From positions 52,894,949-52,958,948 of the forward strand of contig NC_069123.1 in assembly GCF_026914265.1 (NCBI RefSeq): a stretch of DNA of 64,000 bases, given 5' to 3'. The stretch comes from Mya arenaria (Eukaryota; Mollusca; Bivalvia; Myida; Myidae). Each line of letters begins with the position of its first letter. Within the stretch, counting starts at the first letter, position 1. The translations under genes and the position numbers were made by a program. Positions 1 to 9,384 of this stretch are shown here, piece after piece. The notes under the pieces were generated by a model that had not been told where the DNA came from, did no database searches, and worked only from the letters and a program-made list of their open reading frames with translations.

Positions 1-650
1 GTAGCTTTTTAACTTTTGCGCTTGCTGAAAGTCCGCTTTTGAATAACGGCCAAGAGGTCATAGCTTAGCAGCAAATAAAGGCGATTGACCGACATATGCA
101 TGATTAACTTGTAAGTCTTCAAAATTAACAGATCAATAAATTTTACATTCAGATAAAAAAAGTTCGAATGGAAATCAGAAGTCAGCCGTTATTGATTTTA
201 ATCACTACACTTATATCAAATGATTTAAACAGAGGCTGAACTAGAAGACAAAGGATTTGAACACCTAGATAACGCTGGTTATTGTTATCAAATTGAATTG
301 GAACGCCCATCATATGCCAGGCCTGACCACGTGTGATTAATTCATGTGAACAAACACTAACCTTTAAAAGAAATAGTTATTGTTTACAGCTCACCTGTTC
401 CCGAAATACTCAACTGTTGTGATCGCCCGTCGTCAACAACTGCCCTTGCATGGTTTTATGTTGACGTTTTGAAAATACGTGATCTAGCCGTAACATACAT
501 ATGGCTGTATAGTGGCGAGTTTGAACAGATATAACTTATTATAACTAATTTGATTCCCTTACTATTGATAGTATTTTTAAAAATCTTATACTTTGAAACT
601 TTACAGATCGCTCAATCGGCATCTACAATTCGTCAGCGTTCAAGTTATTG
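1..650. other. Non-coding flank upstream of the minisatellite
   Basis: I see no convincing coding exon, RNA gene or repeat here. The sequence is mixed-composition intergenic or intronic DNA. If the membrane-protein gene at 2507 has upstream exons, this stretch may be its intron. Confidence 0.4.
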
Positions 651-660
651 TACTATGGCA

Positions 661-2490
661 ATGACTGGAGCCCACGGTTGTATGGTGCTAGTTGTACATT
701 GCAGGTCGGTCAAGTCGAGCACACGGTTGTATGGTGCTAGTTGTACATTGCAGGTCGGTCAAGTCGAGCACACGGTTGTATGGTCCTACTTGTACATGGC
801 AGGTCGGTCAAGTCGAGCACACGGTTGTATGGTGCTAGTTGTACATTGCAGGTCGGTCAAGTCGAGCACACGGTTGTATGGTGCTAGTTGTACATTGCAG
901 GTCGGTCAAGTCGAGCACACGGTTGTATGGTGCTAGTTGTACATTGCAGGTCGGTCAAGTCGAGCACACGGTTGTATGGTGCTAGTTGTACATTGCAGGT
1001 CGGTCAAGTCGAGCACACGGTTGTTTGGTGCTAGTTGTACATTGCAGGTCGGTCAAGTCGAGCACACGATTGTATGGTGCTAGTTGTACATTGCAGGCCG
1101 GTCAAGTCGAGCCCACGGTTGTATGGTCCTACTTGTACATTGCAGGTCGGTCAAGTCGAGCACACGGTTGTATGGTGCTAGTTGTACATTGCAGGTCGGT
1201 CAAGTCGAGCACACGGTTGTATGGTCCTACTTGTACATTGCAGGTCGGTCAAGTCGAGCACACGGTTGTATGGTGCTAGTTGTACATTGCAGGTCGGTCA
1301 AGTCGAGCACACGGTTGTATGGTGCTAAGTTGTACATTGCAGGTCGGTGAACTCGAGCACACGGTTGTATGGTGCTAGTTGTACATTGCAGGTCGGTCAA
1401 GCCGAGCACACGGTTGTATGGTCCTACTTGTATATTGCAGGTCGGTCAAGCCGAGCATACGGTTGTATGGTCCTACTTGTACATTGCAGTTCGGTGAACT
1501 CGAGTACACGGTTGTATGGTCCTACTTGTATATTGCAGGTCGGTGAACTCGAGCACACTGTTGTATGGTCCTACTTGTATATTGCAGGTCGGTGAACTCG
1601 AGCACACGGTTGTATGGTCCTACTTGTACATTGCAGGTCGGTGAACTCGAGCACACGGTTGTATGGTCCTACTTGTACATTGCAGGTCGGTGAAGTCCAG
1701 CACACGGTTGTGTCATCCTACTTGTACATTGCAGGTCGGTCAAGTCGAGCCCACGGTTGTATGGTCCTACTTGTACATTGCAGGTCGGTCAAGTCGAGCC
1801 CACGGTTGTATGGTCCTACATGTTCATTGCAGTTCGGCGAACTCGAGCACACGGTTTTATGGTCCTACATGTACATTGCAGGTCGGTGAAGTCGAGCACA
1901 CGGTTGTATGATCCTAAATGTACATTGCAGGTCGGTGAAGTCGAGCACACGGTTGTATGGTCCTACTTGTACATTGCAGGTCGGTCAAGTCGAGCACACG
2001 GTTGTATGGTCCTACTTGTACATGGCAGGTCGGTCAAGTCGAGCACACGGTTGTATGGTGCTAGTTGTACATTGCAAGTCGGTGAACTCGAGCACACGGT
2101 TGTATGGTGCTAGTTGTACATTGCAGGTCGGTCAAGTCGAGCACACGGTTGTATGGTGCTAGTTGTACATTGCAGGTCGGTCAAGTCGAGCACACGGTTG
2201 TATGGTCCTACTTGTACATTGCAGGTCGGTCAAGTCGAGCACACGGTTGTATGGTGCTAGTTGTACATTGCAGGTCGGTCAAGTCGAGCACACGGTTGTA
2301 TGGTGCTAGTTGTACATTGCAAGTCGGTGAACTGGAGCACACGGTTGTATGGTCCTACATGTACATTGCAGGTCGGCGAACTCGAGCACACGGTTGTATG
2401 ATCCTACATGTTCATTGCAGGTCGGCAAACTCGAGCCCACGGTTGTATGGTCCTACATGTACATTGCAGGTCGGCTAAGTCGAGCACGAG
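661..2490 (+). repeat. 49-bp minisatellite, about 37 copies
   Basis: A head-to-tail array with a strict 49-bp period (for example the CGG at 675 recurs at 724). Each unit contains ACGGTTGTATGGTSCTASTT, then GTACATTGCAGGTCGGT, then caagtcgagcac. Variants cluster: GTGCTAGTT dominates both flanks and GTCCTACTT or GTCCTACAT dominates 1400-2040 and the last units. Each unit holds TTGTACATTGCAG followed by G, a good 3' splice-site match. The last unit ends at about 2490, directly before the coding exon at 2507. Because 49 is not a multiple of 3 and most units lack stops, long open frames run through the array in several frames. These are shadows and are not annotated as genes. Confidence 0.95.
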
Positions 2491-2506
2491 TAACGCGTCG
2501 CACATA

Positions 2507-3388
2507 ATGCGGAAGCTCGAGGAACACCAGCTGAGAACAAGCACGGACGAATGGCAAAAAGAGCAGGAGTACTCGGTCCGCCGGAAAAGGCGGAAGGCCA
2601 TCCAGAAGAAGATGATGGCAAAGCAAAAGCTGCAGCTCGTCCGTAAGTTCAACGTCGTGACCTTGCTTGTGGTCCTTTTAGGTGTCGCTATCACCTTCGG
2701 CGCCTGTGTCAAGGGTTTAGGCGGAGGGACTGTACTGTACACATACAGACAATACTTTTATATAATAGGTCCAGTTCTCACTGTGATTGGTATTGTGTTT
2801 ATGCTGGTCATTATGGCCACTGAGTCAAACATTTTGAAAAAGATGAAGGACGAAGGCGAGTTCGAAATTGACATGAACCGGTCTCTGGTTCACCCAGATT
2901 TCCGCGCGGAGCGCAGGAAGAGTGTTCGCCAGCTTCGTATGTTGAATCAAAACTCGACCAGCAGCAGCACGGGGAGGTGGTACGACACGCAGACTTCCAT
3001 CGAGGAGGAGGACGACTTCCTGTGCGACAGCGTCGCCTCCGCCTCAAGTTTCTTCACGCCCACGCTACAGGGGAAAACCACGGACTTCTCGAACCGCTGG
3101 GCTAAATGTATGACAGTAACGTTTAACATTGACAACGAAACAAATGTTTTGAATAGCAGTGGTGATACAAATGCTGCGAGTGCGCCCGGTGCTGCAGTGG
3201 CAAATGAACGACGTGAAAGTGTGTTCACGCGAGAGCTACATCATGCACCGAATGTTAACGTCACAGAGTTTGACGTTAGTAAAGCAGACGTCCTCCAGCA
3301 AGTGGATACCCACGATCTGATAGTTTCCATGATCCCTAGTGATGCACGTGTAAACGACATTACAACACCGGAGATCAAACCTGACTAA
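2507..3388 (+). CDS. Two-pass membrane protein, TMEM200-like (paralogue A)
   Basis: An open frame of 293 codons from ATG 2507 to TAA 3386-3388. A basic, coiled N-terminus (residues 1-47, with VRRKRRKAIQKK) leads into TM1 (about 48-68). A short glycine-rich loop (GLGGG) precedes TM2 (about 84-104, with YIIGPVLTVIGIVF). A long polar tail of about 190 residues follows, with Ser/Asn-rich and acidic stretches. There is no signal peptide, so both ends are probably cytoplasmic. The two-helix layout with a G-P-x-x-x-x-I-G-I pattern in TM2 recalls the TMEM200 (DUF2371) family, whose function is unknown; I infer this from pattern only. The frame stays open upstream into the last minisatellite unit, which offers a 3' splice site at 2469/2470, so an upstream exon is possible. 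I chose ATG 2507 because the paralogue at 5778 has its ATG in the matching place. Confidence 0.75.
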   Translation: MRKLEEHQLRTSTDEWQKEQEYSVRRKRRKAIQKKMMAKQKLQLVRKFNVVTLLVVLLGVAITFGACVKGLGGGTVLYTYRQYFYIIGPVLTVIGIVFMLVIMATESNILKKMKDEGEFEIDMNRSLVHPDFRAERRKSVRQLRMLNQNSTSSSTGRWYDTQTSIEEEDDFLCDSVASASSFFTPTLQGKTTDFSNRWAKCMTVTFNIDNETNVLNSSGDTNAASAPGAAVANERRESVFTRELHHAPNVNVTEFDVSKADVLQQVDTHDLIVSMIPSDARVNDITTPEIKPD

Positions 3389-4884
3389 AGAATGTAATGA
3401 ACTCTCCTAATGGACAGGAATCGTTGTAAGTCTGTACGATGCGACTTGAGAACATTAGGACGGTACATGTGTGCATGTACTTCATGGTGTTTACTAAGAA
3501 GCAATATACCAGTGCAATATATAGGTATAATAAGACTGTTTCATCAAAATAGTATACTATTTTATTGCAGTTGGTTTACTGAACAAGCTCTTGATCTAGC
3601 TCGTATCTGTGTATAGGCTATGTGCTTTACCTACGTGTTCGACGGTCACTTGTAGTAGAACGTTCGGGTAACAATTTAACATGTGGAATGCTGATACAAA
3701 TCAATTGTACAATTGACTGTAGTGCACGAGGGCTGAAGTGCACGTTGACATAAACACTTCACATATAGGCAACTTGTTCATGATTCCGATTACAATTAAT
3801 TCGTCTGGAAGAGTTCAACGTTGGAGGGCCGTCTTCAATTTCTGGAATCATGTTTCGTTGCAGGGGTATTTCTACCTAACTTAACGCTAAAAGTGAGTCT
3901 GCGTAGGGTTCCTTGGTTGCATACTCCAAACCCCTCACGTGAGCATACGCAGACTCTATTTACGTGTATCCCCATGGATTATTCCGAATCATGAGACATT
4001 AGTTAAATCGTTGATGGACCGCTCATCAACTTGGTCAGACAACAAATACTAGTACACTATATTACTTAACATGAGAACTGTTTGAAAAATAAAGAATGCA
4101 TTAAAATATGGATTTGTCAATTATTACTGTCTTTCTGTATCTAAATAATTATGTCAAATGATTGACCCATCTTAAATTTGAACATGTACTGAAATCTGAT
4201 ATTCGGTGTTACGAATATTGACAATGTTCATATTCAACCCAATGAATAGATTGGTTTTAATAACCACTACATCAATTAAAAGTCGATTAAAACTGTACCT
4301 TTATACCATGCATATTGTTTAAGTGTTGTGTAAAACAAAAGATGAATCGATCACTAATTAATAGGGGCAAACCATACTATACTAAAAATAAAAATGCATC
4401 AAAGAATAAGAGTTTAAATCAAACGACTTAATAAATAATGATAACTATTTAACAATTTTAGTCGTTTTAAATGAGAAACAATTCTCGTGCATAAATGGCA
4501 TTTGCTGGAATCGGCGCTAGTTCCAGGCCATCGGGACACTTTAAGATCAAGTAAGTTCTGTATTTTCAACTACATGTATTTTGATAAAGTTTCACTGAAT
4601 AAAAAAAAATAAGTCTGCTTTGTATATAAAAGCATTTTGTATCAAGTATACATGCTGCATCAAATGAAAAAAACAACAACTAGAAACGCCACAATGTGAC
4701 GAATACCAGGCTGTCGACATTCCAGCAAAGAGAGGATTAGGACAAGTTGAATAAGTGATGGATAAGAATACAGACGCAGAATGGAAACTCGAAAAGGTTT
4801 AAATGCTTTTCTATGTTAAAACGTGAGCAGCTTAGTGCAATCATAACAGCCTGTCTGTAAATTGAAGACCTAAAATACAAGAAG
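3389..4884. other. 3' flank of paralogue A
   Basis: Presumed 3' untranslated region, then intergenic DNA. An AATAAA hexamer lies at 4088-4093, about 700 bases after the stop, and is the best poly(A) signal candidate. Beyond it the sequence is AT-rich and I see no gene. Confidence 0.4.
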
Positions 4885-5640
4885 TTCTTCGTTTGATGAC
4901 CTTGACCTTTATTGAACATACATGCATGAATGCTGCTGGTGACACATTCGCTTCATGGCGAAATGTGCGCTCAAGTTATTTTGAATTCCATATTAATAAA
5001 TTGAATGACAAAGTACCAGTCTTGACAATAAAAAATACAAGGATTTTTGAGTCATGACCTTGATCTTGAACCTAAGAACATGAGTGTAGTAATGGTGAAC
5101 CTTTGTACCAATGCATGGCCAAGTTACAGCTCGGAACAGCCAATATACAAGGAATTTCATTAATGACCATAAAGTGTGAACTTGACCTTTGTCCTTTAAA
5201 CAATGGCCTAACATTTGTGCCATAAGTATTTCATATTATTTTTATGCAAATTACAACATTGACAAGCCAGTATTCAAGATGTTTTGACAAGTGACCTTTA
5301 AGTGCAACATTGACCAACCTTGACGTTTTACCTACATGCATGGGTTTTCGACGAGACACATTGTCTCGTCGTTGTTAACATGCTGTATGTTTAAATCTCC
5401 TTATGCATGACTTAGCCAGGACTCGCCAAAATACAGGGCATTTGGACAAATGACCTTTAATTGTGACCATGCCTTATAATGTACAAGCTTGGATTTGTGT
5501 ACATTCAAACTGTCTAAATATCAAGACCGTGTGTGCCAAGTTATTAATACCTAAATACATGGCAAAGAAACAGACCGGAATACGAATTGTTGACGACTCC
5601 TGGTCGCCCGCCGACATACACCAACCACATAAATTAGGAT
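4885..5640. repeat. Tandem-core interspersed repeat (pearl-like)
   Basis: Diverged units of roughly 110-130 bp repeat the phrases 'tacaaggaattt', 'atgacctt' and 'acttgacctttg' on the + strand. A perfect hairpin, CGACGAGACA-cat-TGTCTCGTCG, lies at 5349-5371. No protein-coding signal is convincing. Tandem-core repeats of this build are common in bivalves (pearl family) and are usually viewed as non-autonomous elements. The outer borders are approximate. Confidence 0.5.
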
Positions 5641-5777
5641 TGCCTTTGTAGAGCCTAGTATTTTTTTTTAATACAATTCCTTGTTACAGGGTAGACAATT
5701 TACATGTTGACGAAGATTCGGCGTGTGGCTGCTTGAAGTTGTCCCCATCGCGACGGAGTGTGGCGAGGGCCTCTCGC

Positions 5778-6512
5778 ATGAAGATGCTGAGGGAGCGGAT
5801 ACGGCAGTTCAGCATCTGGTACTCGGAGACGGAGGAGGAGCGCGAGAATTACCGCTTCAAGCTCCGAAAACAGCGACAGGAGCTCAAACTGCAGCTGGTC
5901 ACCACCCGGGCGCTACGGTTTCTACGCTGGTTATACGGGGTCGCCTGGATTCTCGCCATAGTCGGTGGGCTCTTTGTGTTATGCAGCTCAATTAAAGTCA
6001 TTGGTGGTATAACGCCATTTTATAAAAAACAGAAACTGTACAGAGGGCTTGGAGTATGCTTCTTAGCTTTAGGGATGATAATACTGCTTGTTGCCACTGG
6101 TGTAAAGCATAAGCTGCGTACTAGAGAAAATAAGCCGCGGGGGACTTTTTACATTGTGGAGAAAAATAAAAGAACAAAACCTGTACTGGAACAAATGAGC
6201 TCTTTCGAATCTGAAGATTCTGGAAACGTTGAAGATATGGAAATAAAAACCACCTCCCCGGAGAGGCAATCTCGCAAGCGATACATGTATCAATTAGACG
6301 GTGAACACGAGTCCAGTCTTGCGTCTGCACCTCCATTTGATGATCCAGTGTCAAGGAACACGTTTGACGCAGCAACTGATACAACAGACAACCGGGACGA
6401 GAGAGCAAGACAAAGTCGCAGAGCCTGGGCAAAGTCTAGATGGATGAGGGAAGAATGGCGCAGTTCCAGGGAGACGGAGGACTGTGTAAACGTGATTATG
6501 CCAGAACAATGA
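5778..6512 (+). CDS. Two-pass membrane protein, TMEM200-like (paralogue B)
   Basis: An open frame of 244 codons from ATG 5778 to TGA 6510-6512. It shares its build with the gene at 2507: an acidic-basic N-terminus (ETEEERENYRFKLRKQRQ), the shared KLQLV motif just before TM1 (about residues 50-68), a short loop (IKVIGGITPFY), TM2 (about 79-99), and a polar tail with many Arg, Ser and Asp residues. The tail is unlike that of paralogue A. The frame remains open back to a 3' splice site at 5689/5690 (TTGTTACAG), so an upstream exon could extend the protein; both paralogues share this feature. Same-strand neighbours with shared architecture imply an old tandem duplication. Function is unknown; the TMEM200 likeness is tentative. 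Confidence 0.72.
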   Translation: MKMLRERIRQFSIWYSETEEERENYRFKLRKQRQELKLQLVTTRALRFLRWLYGVAWILAIVGGLFVLCSSIKVIGGITPFYKKQKLYRGLGVCFLALGMIILLVATGVKHKLRTRENKPRGTFYIVEKNKRTKPVLEQMSSFESEDSGNVEDMEIKTTSPERQSRKRYMYQLDGEHESSLASAPPFDDPVSRNTFDAATDTTDNRDERARQSRRAWAKSRWMREEWRSSRETEDCVNVIMPEQ

Positions 6513-7080
6513 CAGGGAGCGTTTAAGTCATCACCGGGTGTCCACGCCTGGCTACATTCCGTTCAAAAGTTAAATGGAGTATAACGGAATGGGTGTGGCA
6601 GCACCCGGGTACCCGGCTAGACGCTTCGTTGGCATGTTTACAATTTGACGTTGAGCGTACGGAGGTCATCTAACACAATTTCTTACATTTAACTGCATTA
6701 AGCTTGCAGAATAATTATAGAGCATTAACAGATTTTTAATCTTTTGGCTCAAATCAACATTGATTAAGCTCTATTGCAGATCCTGGCGGGGTATAAGCAC
6801 ATGCTCAGTCTTGCTAACATGTAGTTAGTTTAATAAACATACGTACTTTATGAATAAGATATACATGTACCTATTTTTTTCCAAGTTAATTACATTTGAA
6901 TAAAAAAGTCAAAGAAAACGCTGACGCTAAACAGTAATACATGTACGCCCGTGTGTCTCGGTTAAAGAGCATTTATTTAAGAGTATATATGCAGAGTCCT
7001 GAGTCTTGCTAAACACGTGAAATAGCCATACAAGAGTAAGGGAATTGTCTATGATAGTTTATGCCCATTTCTTTTAGCTC
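6513..7080. other. 3' flank of paralogue B
   Basis: Presumed 3' untranslated region and intergenic DNA. AATAAA hexamers lie at 6832-6837 and 6899-6904; the first is the better poly(A) signal candidate. No further gene is seen. Confidence 0.4.
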
Positions 7081-7084
7081 GATT

Positions 7085-7200
7085 GTAGTGAAAGCAGATT
7101 TCTTATAAATCATTAGCTGACTCAATCATTCTCGAGGCCGTTTCATGGGTAGAAACCAGTACCCGTGTCTATTAGGAGGTCACGAGAAAGTGCCCCTGGT
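7085..7200 (-). mobile_element. Truncated tRNA-derived SINE fragment
   Basis: The phrase 'tattaggaggtcacgagaa' and the following 'gtgcccctggtgg' closely match the body of the fuller SINE at about 10590-10752. The tRNA-like head is missing here, so this is a partial copy of the same family. Confidence 0.5.
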
Positions 7201-7294
7201 GGAAATTATGTTTATGTACTGTCTTTTATGTATATGACGTGTACGAGTATGTAGGCTTATTGTTTTTGCAGCTTACACTCGTCAATGCATGTAT

Positions 7295-8300
7295 ATATTG
7301 CTAACAAGAGCTGTCACAGGAACGGTTCAAATGCCTCTGAAAGGCCTCGATGAATAAATTGCCATTAGCATGTGGGCCTGTATAAACAGATAGCCTTTGG
7401 TATCTAACATATTTTAATGACGACCTTGACCCACTCACGTCAAAATCAATAGGGAGTATGTGCTGATCATGACCAACCTTCTTACAAAGTTTGGGATCCC
7501 TGGGCCCCAGCATTTTGCAGTTATTTATCGGAGACGGATTTCCAGCTCAAGGTCACCGCGACCTTTCACCCATCACTCTCAAATACGGTTAGTCTCCATC
7601 TGCTATTCATGACCAACCAACCAAGTTTCAGACCCTGGGCCCCAACCTTCTTCAGTTATTTACCGAAACGTATTTTAAGCTCAAGGTCACCACGACATTG
7701 ACCTTTGGCCCGCTGACCTGAAAATCGCATACCAAGTTTGAGGTTCCTGTGCCCTGGCGTTCTTCAGTTATTGATCAGAAACGGATTTTTAACTCAATGT
7801 CACCACAACCTTGATCACTGACCTCAAAATCGTTAGGGTTCATCTGATGTTCATAACCAACAAGCAAACCAAGTCTCAGTTCCCTGAGCCCGATTTTCTT
7901 CAGTAATCGATCGGAAACGGATTTTCAGCTCAAATGATGTCACCACAACCTTGACCTTGGACAACTTAATAGATGGGGTGTTGGTCATGAACATCCTGTT
8001 GACCAAGTTTGAGGTCACTTGGCATTGTCGTTTTTCAGTTATTGATTGGAAACGGCGAGGACGTACTACAGCACCATAAGCTTAATCTTTGACACACTGA
8101 CCTCGAAATTGATAGGGTACACCATCCGACCTAACTGGGTTGAGGTCAGTGGGCCTCGAGTTCTTCAGCTATTGATCGAAATCCGCGGGAAAGAACTGAT
8201 GCACCACGACCTTGACTATGGTACCACTTACCTCAAAATATATAGGGTGTATCTGCTGCTCATGACCAATCAGCCTACCAATTTATTGATCAGAAACTGC
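7295..8300 (+). repeat. Tandem-core interspersed repeat ('acaagagctgtcacag' family)
   Basis: The element starts with AACAAGAGCTGTCACAGG, the same end that is seen inverted at about 29460-29478 and in diverged form at about 61265. The interior repeats units of about 110-136 bp with phrases 'accaagttt...gggcccc', 'cttcagttattgatc' and 'aaggtcacca'. The units decay toward 8300 and the far end (expected 'gggggcataaa') is not clear. There is no coding capacity. It is a pearl-like, presumably non-autonomous element. Confidence 0.65.
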
Positions 8301-9384
8301 GATGATATCAAAAGTTTAATCATCACGATATGTCAATTCATCGCGTTGACGTACATTCTACATCCATATTACTTGAACAAAATCCCTGTAATTGTACAAG
8401 GGGAAAGTGAAATGATTATAAGCCATGTGACATGTTAACAAGGCCATCTACCAAAACGCCTTACTGTACAAGTACTTTGCAACAGGCCAATTTATGCTAC
8501 ATGTGGTCATGGTGTTACCATTTAGACCGTCGGCCATATATAAAAAGCAAATGAATACCATGAAAATATCTGTTATTCTATACTTAATGGGTGGAGCATT
8601 TTAATTCATTGTCAGTATGTGTGGTCGTATAATGTCCATAAACAATTTGTAAATAAATGGGGTGAAACAAAATATAAATTATTATATAACAATATTCTAT
8701 ATGGCAATATGGATAAATCTATGTTAAATAATGATTTTATTTCAATACAACTTAAATCCCTGCCAAATATGTTAAATTCAAGTCAATTGAAGTTATTAAA
8801 TATGTCAATTTAAGTTTACGTTTCCTAATATGTAACATTTGGCATTGGCTCAAAACTGGTCAGATTGAATTTAACGGTGTATTTTAATATCAAAATATAA
8901 TGTAACTTATAGTACAAAATATGCCGAGGCAATCAGATAAATTAAACTTTAATAAAATTATGGATCAATGAAAATAACTTATTTATATAAGTCATAAGCA
9001 AATCTGAACAAGTTATATCACATGTTTCCATTCACAAATAAGAGTAAACGAGAATAATTCTTACAAAAAATTGTCATTAAATGTATAGCAATTTGTGCCT
9101 ATAAACTACTTTATTTTCATATAAGCAAACCTAAAATCACAACAAAGAGATATATAACATCTAATAAGTAATAATGAATTATGTAGATATAAAATTTGAA
9201 TAAAAATTGCGACAATATGTAAGGTCTCGTATTATGCAATTATATAAAAACTATGAAAAACAATACAAGTCAAATAATTTGAAATATTTCAAGTATCAAT
9301 GCAGTTGTATTCAATAATGCCATGGAAGAAGCCTGTGTCAATGGATCATGCACACCAAAATTTTATGCCCGGATTGCCTGTATA
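8301..9384. other. AT-rich intergenic stretch
   Basis: Very AT-rich DNA between two genes. On the - strand an AATAAA lies at 9110-9115, about 270 bases beyond the SCPEP1 stop codon, and could be that gene's poly(A) signal. I see no gene here. Confidence 0.4.

Noticed and set aside
550-2478. Many open frames of 80-130 codons across 0.55-2.5 kb on both strands
   Set aside because: They are frame shadows of the 49-bp minisatellite; the same repeat is read in shifting frames and there is no independent coding evidence.
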